From Bacteroidota bacterium (GTDB lineage Bacteria > Bacteroidota > Bacteroidia > Bacteroidales > Paludibacteraceae), in contig JAEWUM010000040.1 of the NCBI GenBank assembly GCA_023459355.1, positions 186,001-250,000 of the forward strand: a stretch of 64,000 bases of DNA. The letters are read 5' to 3'. Position 1 is the stretch's first letter. Every line of letters starts with the position of its first letter. Below are positions 16,406 through 24,030 of this stretch, piece by piece. The position numbers and the translations under genes are program-made. The notes beneath the pieces are model-generated. The model was not told the DNA's origin. It ran no database searches and was given only the letters and a program-made list of their open reading frames with translations.

Positions 16406-16613
16406 CTGGCCGGAAATTAATAGAGGTTATTTCTTCCATCTTTTCGTAATCATACTCCGTCCAACTCTCCATGCGCATGCGGTAGTAGAATGTAGCAATT
16501 GACATGTACTTTGGAACGAAAAACTTTACTATATCCGCTTTATCAGTCTCTGACAAAGCGTTATAGTAGTCCTTAAAGCTTAATTTGCTTGTTTTTTTAA
16601 GTTTACTTTGCAT
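16386..16613 (-). CDS. First gene of phage early operon, small unknown protein
   Basis: A 75-residue basic protein with an N-terminal Lys-rich segment and a region (about residues 30-50) that resembles a degenerate helix-turn-helix, without a clear family match. It is the first gene after the divergent control region, where a Cro-like or anti-repressor protein is often found. That role is inferred from position. Confidence 0.5.
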   Translation of the reverse strand: MQSKLKKTSKLSFKDYYNALSETDKADIVKFFVPKYMSIATFYYRMRMESWTEYDYEKMEEITSINFRPDDNKAN

Positions 16614-16645
16614 TGTTTATTAAATTAATTATTAATTTAGTAGTG

Positions 16646-16675
16646 CAAACATAAGATATATTTTTTAAAAACAAA
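16646..16675 (-). promoter_or_regulatory. Leftward early phage promoter
   Basis: On the minus strand TTTG (16672-16675) is followed after 18 bases by TATGTTTG (16646-16653), which fits the Bacteroides -33/-7 promoter pattern. Transcription would start near 16639, 26 bases before the first early gene. Confidence 0.65.
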
Positions 16676-16708
16676 CTATACTTTGCATTAAAAAACAAGG
16701 TGTAATTT

Positions 16709-16733
16709 GTAATTTATAAACATTATAAATTAC
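16709..16733. promoter_or_regulatory. Perfect inverted repeat, probable repressor operator
   Basis: The arms GTAATTTATAA (16709-16719) and TTATAAATTAC (16723-16733) are perfect inverted copies around a 3-base spacer. The site ends 4 bases before the repressor start codon, and a partial direct copy GTAATTT begins at 16702. It is a good candidate for autoregulation by the XRE repressor. Confidence 0.7.
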
Positions 16734-16737
16734 CGTT

Positions 16738-17121
16738 ATGTTTAAATATCAGAAAATAAGTCAATTGATGGCAGATTGTAAATTGCAAAATAAAAAATTT
16801 ACAAAGTCTGCTTTGTGTGATCATATTGGATTAACTACAGTTGGATTGGATGGGATAATCAATGGGAAAAGTTCACCAAAGATTAGTACATTGGAAAAAA
16901 TAGCTGATTATTTCAATGTTGATATGAATTACTTCTTTGATCAATACGAATCAAAGCCATTGCCTGAATATAATTTTTCAGAGCCAAAAGCTGAATATAA
17001 CAAAGAAAACCCATGGAAGTTATGTTTTGAATTACAGAAAGAAATAACAGAACTCAGGGTCGAATTGGAGAGGTGTGAAAAGTTTATCGATGCCCGCGAT
17101 GTGGATACCAAAACAGGTTAA
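16738..17121 (+). CDS. Phage XRE-family repressor (CI-like)
   Basis: A 127-residue protein with an N-terminal XRE helix-turn-helix (residues about 22-63, containing Gly-Leu-Asp-Gly-Ile-Ile-Asn-Gly-Lys) and a C-terminal helical, probably coiled-coil part (about 95-120) for dimerisation. It has no peptidase domain, so induction would not be by LexA-type self-cleavage. It is divergent from the early operon with a palindrome at its start, the classical layout of a lysogeny repressor. It ends before a strong terminator. Confidence 0.8.
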   Translation: MFKYQKISQLMADCKLQNKKFTKSALCDHIGLTTVGLDGIINGKSSPKISTLEKIADYFNVDMNYFFDQYESKPLPEYNFSEPKAEYNKENPWKLCFELQKEITELRVELERCEKFIDARDVDTKTG

Positions 17122-17209
17122 AATTTAAAATCTACAGACCAAATGTAGAGCAAAAAGATGTAAGTAATTGATATGTACTGTGTAGTGTGGTTCTGGTGGC
17201 ACCACGTTG

Positions 17210-17247
17210 AAAAAAGCGCTGCAATTTAATAATTGTGGCGCTTTTTT
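17210..17247 (+). terminator. Terminator after the phage repressor
   Basis: The stem AAAAAAGCGC / GCGCTTTTTT is extended by an inner CAATT/AATTG pairing and ends in a T-run on the plus strand. It lies 89 bases after the repressor stop and, being A/T symmetric, could also work leftward. Confidence 0.85.
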
Positions 17248-17281
17248 GTTTTACGCTAAAATCACGATATTCCGAAAAATG

Positions 17282-17318
17282 AAAAATGCCCTGCAAATAT
17301 TTTATTTACAGGGCATTT
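17282..17318 (-). terminator. Terminator of tRNA-Arg
   Basis: A long hairpin with arms AAATGCCCTG / CAGGGCATTT and further inner pairs lies 11 bases beyond the tRNA 3' end, followed by a T-run on the minus strand. Confidence 0.8.
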
Positions 17319-17328
17319 GTTGCATTTG

Positions 17329-17402
17329 TGACTCCGAAAGGATTCTAACCTTTAACCTTCTGATCCGTAGTCAGATGCTCTATACAGTTGAGCTACGGAG
17401 CC
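17329..17402 (-). tRNA. tRNA-Arg (anticodon ACG)
   Basis: The minus strand folds as a full cloverleaf. The 7-bp acceptor stem is GGCTCCG / CGGAGTC with one G-U pair. The D-arm is GCTC/GAGC, the anticodon stem TCTGA/TCAGA with loop CTACGGA (anticodon ACG), and the T-arm AAAGG/CCTTT with loop TTAGAAT. The discriminator is A and CCA is not encoded. It decodes CGN arginine codons after A34 is converted to inosine. Its 3' end faces the prophage, so it is the likely neighbourhood of the integration site. Confidence 0.95.
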
Positions 17403-17422
17403 TTCTTTGCTTTTTGCGTGTG

Positions 17423-17453
17423 CAAAGGTAATGTTTTTGCCGAAATCACCAAA
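17423..17453 (-). promoter_or_regulatory. Promoter of tRNA-Arg
   Basis: On the minus strand TTTG (17450-17453), 19 bases, then TACCTTTG (17423-17430): an exact match to the Bacteroides TTTG/TAnnTTTG consensus, placing the start of transcription about 15 bases before the tRNA. Confidence 0.8.
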
Positions 17454-17582
17454 ATTAATTTTGGGTTTTTTCAAATTTATTGAATTATATCTCAGGATAT
17501 GTTACCCGGCTGTTATGCAGGCCTCGCGCTCTTTATGCCGGTAGGTATATAATAACTGCCAGATATTATTTTTTTTAATTGA

Positions 17583-17614
17583 GTTGATTTGTTTCGATAA
17601 ACTTTATATCTTTG
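17583..17614 (+). promoter_or_regulatory. Promoter of the TetR-family gene
   Basis: TATCTTTG (17607-17614) is an exact -7 element. A GTTG 20 bases upstream (17583-17586) serves as an imperfect -33. The start of transcription would be near 17621, leaving a 40-base leader. Confidence 0.65.
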
Positions 17615-17660
17615 CATCAAAATGGATGATTAATTCATTGAAATTAAGGAGAATTAGAAT

Positions 17661-18371
17661 ATGGCTGAAGAAGTAAAAAAAACAAGAAGGCCCCGTAGGA
17701 CCAAGAAAAATGTAGAGAAAGATGTTCTTGATGCGGTAACATCCGTCATTGAGGATGTAGGGTTTAGTAAAGTTACTCTCAAGGAAATTGCTATACGCGC
17801 TAAGATCGAAGCTTCGGTTTTTTATCGCAGGTATAATAATCTGGATGAACTTTTTGATCATTACACCAGAAAGTATGACTACTGGTTTGGGAGTATCGCC
17901 CTGAATATGCCAAAGAATCTGAATGACGAAGAGGCGTTTAAATGGATTATTCAGAGTCTGGCAAAGGAACTCTACAACAACAAAATCATGCAGCGATTGC
18001 TGATTTGGGAGTTGTGTGATGAAAATCCGGTTACACGGAGGACGGCAACGCAGCGTGAAGCCCTGAATAAATCGTTGATTCAACTGTTGGAGCAGCGTTT
18101 TGAAGGTGCCGGGCTGGATATGAATGTGCTCACTGCTTTGTGTATTTCCGGACTTTATTATTTGATTCTGCATCAGAATATCTCAAAATTTTGTGATGTG
18201 GATTTTTCGTCCAGAGCAGGAAGAAAAAGATTAGACAAGGCGCTTGACCAGCTTATTTCCTTGTTTTTCTCTGAATTGAAACATAAACAGGAGAAAAATC
18301 AGATAGCGCAACGTTTGAAAGAAGCAGGGGTTAGTCAGGAAGTTATTGAACGTTGTATCGAACTTAAATAG
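17661..18371 (+). CDS. TetR/AcrR-family transcription regulator
   Basis: A 236-residue protein. A Lys/Arg-rich N-terminal tail is followed by a TetR helix-turn-helix at about residues 24-70 (Val-Thr-Leu-Lys-Glu-Ile-Ala, then Phe-Tyr-Arg-Arg-Tyr). The rest is an all-helical ligand/dimer domain and a charged C-terminal tail. It likely represses a gene set in response to a small ligand, but no obvious target lies beside it, as the next gene is convergent ychF. Alone between two terminator regions, it is a single-gene unit. Confidence 0.88.
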   Translation: MAEEVKKTRRPRRTKKNVEKDVLDAVTSVIEDVGFSKVTLKEIAIRAKIEASVFYRRYNNLDELFDHYTRKYDYWFGSIALNMPKNLNDEEAFKWIIQSLAKELYNNKIMQRLLIWELCDENPVTRRTATQREALNKSLIQLLEQRFEGAGLDMNVLTALCISGLYYLILHQNISKFCDVDFSSRAGRKRLDKALDQLISLFFSELKHKQEKNQIAQRLKEAGVSQEVIERCIELK

Positions 18372-18406
18372 AGTCAGGTCAACGTCGGCTGAAAGCTTTT
18401 ATTAAT

Positions 18407-18448
18407 TTGCATACAATGACCTATTTGGTTCATTGTATGCAAGTTTTT
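18407..18448 (+). terminator. Terminator of the TetR-family gene
   Basis: A perfect hairpin with arms TTGCATACAATGA and TCATTGTATGCAA is followed by G and five T on the plus strand, 36 bases after the stop codon. Confidence 0.9.
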
Positions 18449-18481
18449 GTATATGAGGGTACTTAGGCAACGGTTATTGCA

Positions 18482-18513
18482 TTTGTATATAAGATAATAA
18501 TTCATTATCTTTG
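18482..18513 (+). promoter_or_regulatory. Orphan promoter in the tetR-ychF gap
   Basis: TTTG (18482-18485), 20 bases, then TATCTTTG (18506-18513): a perfect Bacteroides-type promoter on the plus strand with no normal gene behind it. The downstream 140 bases hold two tiny frames (ATG at 18555 and 18573, 6 and 12 codons) coupled by ATGA, then the ychF terminator hairpin. A small RNA or leader peptide is possible. Confidence 0.6.
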
Positions 18514-18616
18514 CGTCGAATTATACAACATTTTATTGAAACTTTAGAAACTTAAATGAAATTGCTTAACCGATGAAATGGTTTGTGAGTTTACGTAATT
18601 TGCTTTCCTGAGAAGT

Positions 18617-18659
18617 AAAAAAACAAGGCACTGAATCTGAAAAAAGATCAGTGCCTTGT
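18617..18659 (-). terminator. Terminator of ychF
   Basis: A 12-bp stem (ACAAGGCACTGA / TCAGTGCCTTGT) has a run of seven A on the plus strand, so it ends in a T-run for the minus strand. It lies 35 bases after the ychF stop. Confidence 0.85.
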
Positions 18660-18693
18660 CGTATTGTGATGTTATTTGTCTTCTGGAATTACT

Positions 18694-19794
18694 TTACACA
18701 TTAAACCTGAAGTGCATGATGTCGCCGTCCTGAACCACATAATCCTTGCCTTCAACGTTCATTTTTCCCGCTTCTTTGCAGGCAGCTTCAGATCCCAGGG
18801 CTATAAAATCATCGTATTTAATGACTTCGGCGCGTATAAACCCTTTTTCGAAATCGGTATGAATAACTCCGGCACATTGGGGTGCTTTCCAGCCTTCATG
18901 GAATGTCCATGCCCTCACTTCCTGAACACCCGCTGTGAAATAGGTTTGCAGGTTCAGCAATTTGTAGGCTGATTTAATTAATCGGGCAACACCAGATTCA
19001 GTTAAACCGACTTCCTCGAGGAACATCTGACGTTCTTCGTAAGTTTCCAGTTCGGCAATGTCGGCTTCAGTAGCTGCCGCTACAATAAGTATTTCTGCAT
19101 TTTCATCTTTAACAGCCTCTCTGACGGCATTTACATAAGCATTACCATTAACTGCCGATGCTTCATCTACATTGCAGATATACATCACCGGTTTGTCGGT
19201 AAGCAGGAACAGATCCTTGACATAGGGTCTTTCTGCCTTGTCGAGGATAACCGTACGGGCTGATTTGCCCTGCAACAAAGCCTCGCGGTATTTCAACAGG
19301 ATGTCGTACACGATTTTAGCCGTTTTATCACCACCTGTTTGCGCTTGTTTCTGGACTTTATTGATGCGGCTTTCAACCGTTTCAAGGTCTTTCAGTTGCA
19401 ATTCCGTGTCGATGATTTCCTTGTCTCTCACCGGATTGATGCTGCCATCGACATGCACGATATTATCATTTTCGAAGCAACGTAACACGTGGATGATGGC
19501 ATCAGTCTCCCTGATGTTGGCTAAGAATTTATTCCCGAGACCTTCCCCTTTACTGGCGCCTTTCACTAATCCGGCAATGTCAACTATCTCGACAGTAGTG
19601 GGGACAATGCGTTGCGGGTTCACCAGTCCGGCTAATTTATTCAATCTTTCATCAGGTACTGTGATGACACCCACGTTGGGCTCGATGGTACAGAAAGGAA
19701 AGTTCGCCGCCTGGGCTTTTGCATTCGATAAACAGTTGAAAAGGGTCGATTTACCCACATTGGGTAGTCCGACAATACCACATTGTAACGCCAT
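18694..19794 (-). CDS. ychF: Ribosome-associated ATPase/GTPase YchF (OLA1 family)
   Basis: A 366-residue OBG-family P-loop NTPase, a universally conserved protein that prefers ATP and is linked to ribosomes and stress response. The P-loop is Gly-Leu-Pro-Asn-Val-Gly-Lys-Ser-Thr (9-17). The switch II Asp-Ile-Ala-Gly-Leu-Val-Lys-Gly-Ala is followed by the glycine-rich segment typical of YchF. The C-terminal TGS domain ends in Asp-Gly-Asp-Ile-Met-His-Phe-Arg-Phe. I chose the ATG at 19794 because the family begins right there; a longer frame to 19863 would run through the promoter. Confidence 0.97.
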   Translation of the reverse strand: MALQCGIVGLPNVGKSTLFNCLSNAKAQAANFPFCTIEPNVGVITVPDERLNKLAGLVNPQRIVPTTVEIVDIAGLVKGASKGEGLGNKFLANIRETDAIIHVLRCFENDNIVHVDGSINPVRDKEIIDTELQLKDLETVESRINKVQKQAQTGGDKTAKIVYDILLKYREALLQGKSARTVILDKAERPYVKDLFLLTDKPVMYICNVDEASAVNGNAYVNAVREAVKDENAEILIVAAATEADIAELETYEERQMFLEEVGLTESGVARLIKSAYKLLNLQTYFTAGVQEVRAWTFHEGWKAPQCAGVIHTDFEKGFIRAEVIKYDDFIALGSEAACKEAGKMNVEGKDYVVQDGDIMHFRFNV

Positions 19795-19819
19795 TATAAC
19801 TATGATTTGATTTGGGCTG

Positions 19820-19827
19820 CAAAGATA
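19820..19827 (-). promoter_or_regulatory. -7 element of the ychF promoter
   Basis: TATCTTTG on the minus strand, 25 bases before the ychF start codon, matches the Bacteroides -7 consensus. The -33 element is not clear. Confidence 0.6.
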
Positions 19828-19910
19828 GGCAAAAAAGCTGAACCTGAAAACTATGTATATCAACAGAATTGCTTACATTTGCGATAATAAAAATTAAATT
19901 TAATACTGCT

Positions 19911-20459
19911 ATGAATACACAAATTAAACAAATCGCCCAGAGAATACGCGGATTAAGAGAAGTGCTGAATGTCTCGGTTGAGGATGCGGCCACAAAATGC
20001 GGGGTAACTGAATCTGAATTGATCCGTTATGAGTCAGGTACAAGCGATATTCCGGTGAGTTTTATTTGTCAGTTTGCCCAATGTTATGGTGTGGAATGTA
20101 GTACACTGATGTCGGGGGAGGAGCCGCACATGTCGGCTTATTTTGTTACCCGGAAGGGAACCGGTGTTAGCGTTGAGCGAAGCAAGGCTTACAAATACCT
20201 GGCGCTGGCGCATGGATTTCGTCAGGCAAAGATGGCTCCGTTTGAGGTCACAGTTGAGCCCAATGATTTACCCATTACGCTGAACACGCACGCCGGACAA
20301 GAATTTAATCAGGTATTGGAAGGTACCTTGCAGCTGCATATTGCCGGGAATGACCTGGTGTTGAACGAAGGTGACAGCATTTATTTCGATGCCACAAAAC
20401 CCCATGGAATGAAAGCTGTCGGAGGTAAAAAAGTGAGATTCCTGGCAATAATCGGATGA
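19911..20459 (+). CDS. XRE-family regulator with C-terminal cupin domain
   Basis: A 182-residue protein with an XRE helix-turn-helix at residues about 8-62 and a cupin_2 beta-barrel at about 105-180 (Gly-Gln-Glu-Phe-Asn-Gln-Val-Leu-Glu-Gly, later Gly-Asp-Ser-Ile-Tyr-Phe and Pro-His-Gly). The cupin likely binds a small metabolite. The gene lies 118 bases before a CoA ligase; this pairing is common in Bacteroidota and suggests the regulator controls the ligase. I start at the ATG at 19911 because the earlier 14 codons are AT-rich and precede the conserved start of the HTH. Confidence 0.88.
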   Translation: MNTQIKQIAQRIRGLREVLNVSVEDAATKCGVTESELIRYESGTSDIPVSFICQFAQCYGVECSTLMSGEEPHMSAYFVTRKGTGVSVERSKAYKYLALAHGFRQAKMAPFEVTVEPNDLPITLNTHAGQEFNQVLEGTLQLHIAGNDLVLNEGDSIYFDATKPHGMKAVGGKKVRFLAIIG

Positions 20460-20577
20460 AATTTTATCCCATTATGAAGCATTTTATCCCATATCTTCAC
20501 GTTTTGCCCCTGTTTGTGCAGTTTTCTGAATGAAGATATTTCCTTTGCAGCCGAATTAATCAAAATATCGTAACGCC

Positions 20578-22236
20578 ATGCTCGAACAGTTTCTCAAACA
20601 GACCCAATTTAAAGACTTCGAAGATTTCAAATCGAACTATCAATTAGTTGTTCCCGACAATTTTAATTTCGGATACGATGTCGTTGATGCCTGGGCAGAA
20701 AAGGAACCCAATAAAAGCGCCTTGTTGTGGACGAATGATAAAGGAGAATGTCGCGAATTCACCTTTGCCGAGTTGAAATATCATTCCGATCAAACAGCAT
20801 CTTACTTTCAAAGTCTGGGAATTAAGAAGGGTGACATCGTGATGGCCATCCTGAAGCGTCGCTATGAATTCTGGTTCACGATCATCGCGTTGCATAAGAT
20901 TGGCGCCATCATCATACCGGCAACCCATTTGCTGACTAAAAAGGATTTGGTTTACCGTAACAACGCAGCCGATATCAAAGCCATTATAGCCGTAGGAGAG
21001 GAGCCTATTCTATCTCACATCAATGATTCGAGGGCAGAATCGCCTACCATTGAAATGTTGATTTCGGTCGGACCGGTTGTGCCGGAAGGATGGCTCGACT
21101 TTCACAAAGGTATTGCAGCAGCACCTGCTTTCACAAAAATTGAGAAAGTCAATGAGAATACCGATCCGCTGATAATCAGTTTTACTTCGGGAACCACAGG
21201 GAATCCGAAAATGGTGATGCTGGATTATGTTTACCCACTGGCGCATATTGTTACGGCCAAATACTGGCACAACCTGCATGAGGACAGTCTGCACCTCACC
21301 ATTGCCGATACCGGTTGGCTGAAAGCCGTTTGGGGAAAGTTGTACGGACAATGGATCGTGGGCGCCTGTGTATTTGTGTACGACCATGATAAATTTACGC
21401 CGGTAGACATGCTGGCCATGATAGAAAAATACCGTATCACTTCGTTGTGTGCACCTCCCACCATCTTCCGTTTTCTCATCCGTGAAGATGTCAGCAAATA
21501 TGATTTGACATCACTTGAATACTGTACTATTGCCGGAGAAGCGCTGAATCCTGCGGTTTATGAGCAGTTTCTCAAACTGACAGGAGTGAAGTTGTGTGAA
21601 GGATACGGACAGAGTGAAACGACGCTGACCATTTTTACTTCACCATGGACCAACCCGAAACCAGGTTCTATGGGACTTCCAAATCCCCATTACGACATCG
21701 ATTTACTGACATCGGACGGTCGTACTGCCGAAGCTGGTGAGCAGGGAGAAATTGTTATTCGTACTGACAAACAATATCCGGTTGGGCTGTTCAAGGGTTA
21801 TTACCGCAATGAAACCCTGACAAAAGAAGCCTGGTACGACAACATCTATCATACCGGCGATGTGGCCTGGCGCGATGAAGATGGTTTCTTCTGGTTCGTG
21901 GGACGTACCGACGATGTCATCAAAAGTTCAGGCTATCGCATTGGTCCGTTCGAAGTCGAAAGCGCCCTGATGACCCATCCGGCCGTGGTTGAATGTGCCA
22001 TTACCGGAGTTCCCGACGAAATTCGCGGGCAAATTGTGAAAGCCACCATTATCTTAGCCAAAGATTACAAAGACAAAGCCGGTGAGGCCTTGATAAAAGA
22101 AATTCAGGAGCATGTAAAAACCGTTACTGCACCTTATAAATATCCACGCATCATCGAGTTTGTTGACGAACTACCCAAAACCATCAGCGGAAAAATAAGA
22201 AGGACAGAGATTAGAGAGAAGGACAGGAAAGCGTGA
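20578..22236 (+). CDS. AMP-forming acyl-CoA synthetase
   Basis: A 552-residue ANL-superfamily enzyme that makes acyl-CoA from a carboxylic acid, ATP and CoA via an acyl-adenylate. The P-loop Thr-Ser-Gly-Thr-Thr-Gly-Asn-Pro-Lys is near residue 202. Gly-Tyr-Gly-Gln-Ser-Glu follows, then His-Thr-Gly-Asp near 430, and the C-terminal catalytic lysine sits in Ser-Gly-Lys-Ile-Arg-Arg near 540. The overall form fits the acetyl/medium-chain (AcsM-like) group; the exact acid is not clear. Probably regulated by the XRE-cupin protein just upstream. Confidence 0.92.
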   Translation: MLEQFLKQTQFKDFEDFKSNYQLVVPDNFNFGYDVVDAWAEKEPNKSALLWTNDKGECREFTFAELKYHSDQTASYFQSLGIKKGDIVMAILKRRYEFWFTIIALHKIGAIIIPATHLLTKKDLVYRNNAADIKAIIAVGEEPILSHINDSRAESPTIEMLISVGPVVPEGWLDFHKGIAAAPAFTKIEKVNENTDPLIISFTSGTTGNPKMVMLDYVYPLAHIVTAKYWHNLHEDSLHLTIADTGWLKAVWGKLYGQWIVGACVFVYDHDKFTPVDMLAMIEKYRITSLCAPPTIFRFLIREDVSKYDLTSLEYCTIAGEALNPAVYEQFLKLTGVKLCEGYGQSETTLTIFTSPWTNPKPGSMGLPNPHYDIDLLTSDGRTAEAGEQGEIVIRTDKQYPVGLFKGYYRNETLTKEAWYDNIYHTGDVAWRDEDGFFWFVGRTDDVIKSSGYRIGPFEVESALMTHPAVVECAITGVPDEIRGQIVKATIILAKDYKDKAGEALIKEIQEHVKTVTAPYKYPRIIEFVDELPKTISGKIRRTEIREKDRKA

Positions 22237-22246
22237 TTTTCACCCA

Positions 22247-22277
22247 GACCTGTCAGGTTTTCAAAACCTGACAGGTC
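22247..22277. terminator. 15-bp perfect inverted repeat between convergent genes
   Basis: The arms GACCTGTCAGGTTTT and AAAACCTGACAGGTC form a perfect palindrome around one base, placed between the CoA ligase and the convergent SIMPL gene. This palindrome type is common in Bacteroidota intergenic regions. It can act as a terminator for both sides but may also be a dispersed repeat. Confidence 0.7.
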
Positions 22278-22979
22278 TTAGCGTTTTAAGTAGTAATTCA
22301 CTGTCGTCACCACCCGCACATTCTTAATATACGGCGTATTCGAATCCCGGTCGGTGATGGTAAACTGCCCCTGATACGCATCCCTTATTTTGCCTAACTT
22401 GCTGTTGGAGTCCTTGGCAAATTTCTCGGCAGCGAGTCTGGCATTCCGAGTCGCTTCTTCAATCATCCCTGGTTTGATTTCATTCAGCCCCGTAAATTCA
22501 TAACTGACATTGAAGCGGAAATCTCCACCCGAAATGGCGATACCCTGTTTCAGTAATTCCGTTTGTTCCGACATCAGTTTGCGTACTTTATCGACATTGT
22601 TTGAGGTGACTGTGATGACTGAAGTGGCGTTGTAGCGAAACTCAGGTACTGTTGTGTTGTACCTTTCAGCCTTGAGATCGAGAATTTCAGGCGCTGCCAC
22701 GCTGATTTCCTCTTCAGCAATACCGTTTGATTTCAAGAAGGCAATAATAGCCTTGTTTTTTGTGTTGATGTTGTTGTAAAGTGAAATCAGGTCATCGCCC
22801 AGATCCTTGTACATCAACGGCCAAATGATTTTGTTGGCAGGTACTTCCATTTCGGCCAGACCTTTGACACTCACCACCCGGTCTTTGTCTTTAAAACTAT
22901 TGATGCCCATATACAGCATCAAACCAAGTACACAAAAACCCAAAGCAAGGATGGTGGCTTCTATTATTCTGTTATTCAT
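22278..22979 (-). CDS. SIMPL (DUF541) domain protein, membrane-anchored
   Basis: A 233-residue protein with an uncleaved N-terminal membrane anchor (about residues 7-25) and one SIMPL domain, a BP26/OMP28-like fold of beta-strands and helices. It starts with the typical Val-Ser-Val-Lys-Gly-Leu-Ala-Glu-Met-Glu-Val-Pro segment. It would sit in the periplasm on the inner membrane. The role of the family is poorly known; some members help withstand oxidative or envelope stress. It is a single gene, convergent with the CoA ligase. Confidence 0.88.
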   Translation of the reverse strand: MNNRIIEATILALGFCVLGLMLYMGINSFKDKDRVVSVKGLAEMEVPANKIIWPLMYKDLGDDLISLYNNINTKNKAIIAFLKSNGIAEEEISVAAPEILDLKAERYNTTVPEFRYNATSVITVTSNNVDKVRKLMSEQTELLKQGIAISGGDFRFNVSYEFTGLNEIKPGMIEEATRNARLAAEKFAKDSNSKLGKIRDAYQGQFTITDRDSNTPYIKNVRVVTTVNYYLKR

Positions 22980-23047
22980 AACATTGAAGTTTTTATAAAT
23001 TGAGAGGTAAAGTTACAGTTTGTTGTTGGATTAACAAAATGGGTAGG

Positions 23048-23065
23048 GACGCAATGCATTGCGTC
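23048..23065. repeat. 18-base perfect palindrome
   Basis: GACGCAATGCATTGCGTC is self-complementary along its whole length. It stands alone 69 bases upstream of the SIMPL gene start and next to the dispersed repeats. It may be a repeat-element remnant or a binding site. Confidence 0.7.
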
Positions 23066-23091
23066 TTTACGTATCACCAACACAACTTATC

Positions 23092-23422
23092 GGGGGTTGC
23101 TTCGTCGGCTTCGCCGACTCGCAATGACGGGACAATAGCTGCGTGCAATTGAGCTGGGGGTTGCTTCGTTGGCTTCGCCGACTCGCAATGACGGGGCAGT
23201 TGCATTATATTAAATACCCGTCGACCAAATTTGCACAACTCATCATTTTTTTGCACGAAGGGCGCTATTGTTCCTCGAACCCGTCGCTGCAAATCACTCG
23301 TTAAGTTAGCAAAACGCTCGAGCGACGTATATATGCCCCCAATCAACGTACCGTCATTGCGAGGAGTTCACAAAGTGAACGACGAAGCAACCCCCTAATC
23401 AACCTCACGCAGCTATTGTCCC
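23092..23422. repeat. Mosaic of dispersed GTTGCTTCG...CGCAATGACG repeats
   Basis: Two direct 41-base copies (23092-23132 and 23156-23196) and one inverted, variant copy (23351-23395) share GGGGGTTGCTTCGT and CTCGCAATGACGG. A 17-base flank GGGACAATAGCTGCGTG (23128-23144) also has an inverted copy at 23406-23422. Elements of this kind are common intergenic repeats in Bacteroidota. The inverted copies could fold into a large hairpin. Confidence 0.85.
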
Positions 23423-23568
23423 ACATTTAACTTAAATTTTATGAAGTATGTAATCATTCCAATTTTTCGATCAAAAACAGCACAATCTTTGGTATAACCA
23501 CCCCGACAGATTTTATATTAACCAGTTTGCTACTATATATAAAAAGAGCAAACACAAAACTATTTATT

Positions 23569-23964
23569 ATGGCTGTTTTTTATAACAAGGTGCAACGGAG
23601 GAATCCTTCCGACCCTACCGCAACTCCCAAATGGTATCCGGCACTCCGTAACACCGGCATGCTCAAAGAAAAAGACGTGGCACGTCAGATAGCCGACGAA
23701 ACCACGCTGAACCCGAAGGAAGCTGAGATGGCGCTTTCACAGTTACACAAGATCATGCTTCGTGCGTTGCACAACGGGCAGTCCATCCAGCTGGGCGACT
23801 GGGGATCATTTCACCTTACCCTGAGTGCTGAAGGCAGCGAAACCGAAGCGGATGTAAGTGCTACGAAAGTCAGGAAAGTCAACATCCGGTTCTCTCCCGG
23901 CAAGGAACTGAAGGAATCGGTTGCCAAAGTTGAATTCCGACAGGCCAGTACACTGAGCAAATAA
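23569..23964 (+). CDS. HU-family histone-like DNA-binding protein
   Basis: A 131-residue protein of the long HU-like family typical of Bacteroidota. A short N-terminal extension (Met-Ala-Val-Phe-Tyr) precedes the HU fold, which has the helical Asp-Val-Ala-Arg-Gln-Ile-Ala part and the beta-arm region with Leu-Gly-Asp-Trp-Gly-Ser-Phe. The C-terminus is basic and helical. It would bend or coat DNA as a dimer. I start at the ATG at 23569, where the conserved sequence begins. A strong terminator follows. Confidence 0.92.
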   Translation: MAVFYNKVQRRNPSDPTATPKWYPALRNTGMLKEKDVARQIADETTLNPKEAEMALSQLHKIMLRALHNGQSIQLGDWGSFHLTLSAEGSETEADVSATKVRKVNIRFSPGKELKESVAKVEFRQASTLSK

Positions 23965-23990
23965 ACTATTCGTCCCTTATCCCTGATGAA

Positions 23991-24026
23991 CCGGGCGGCC
24001 TACCTCGATAAGCCGCCCGGTTTTTT
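23991..24026 (+). terminator. Terminator of the HU-like gene
   Basis: The arms CCGGGCGGC and GCCGCCCGG are a perfect 9-bp GC-rich stem followed by TTTTTT, 26 bases after the stop codon. Confidence 0.95.
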
Positions 24027-24030
24027 GTTG

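Larger units (their letters stand above)
22980..23568. other. Gene-free region with dispersed repeats
   Basis: The 589 bases between the SIMPL gene and the HU-like gene hold a perfect 18-base palindrome (23048-23065), three copies of a GTTGCTTCG/CGCAATGACG element (23092-23422) and, near 23500-23560, the likely promoter region of the HU-like gene. An open frame on the minus strand across the repeats has no protein-like character and was not called. Confidence 0.7.

Noticed and set aside
17604..18173. 189-codon open frame opposite the TetR-family gene
   Set aside because: It is a shadow of the TetR coding sequence, which has a clear domain and promoter.
23074..23346. Open frame on the minus strand across the dispersed repeats
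   Set aside because: It is made of repeat sequence, has no protein-like composition and no plausible start context.
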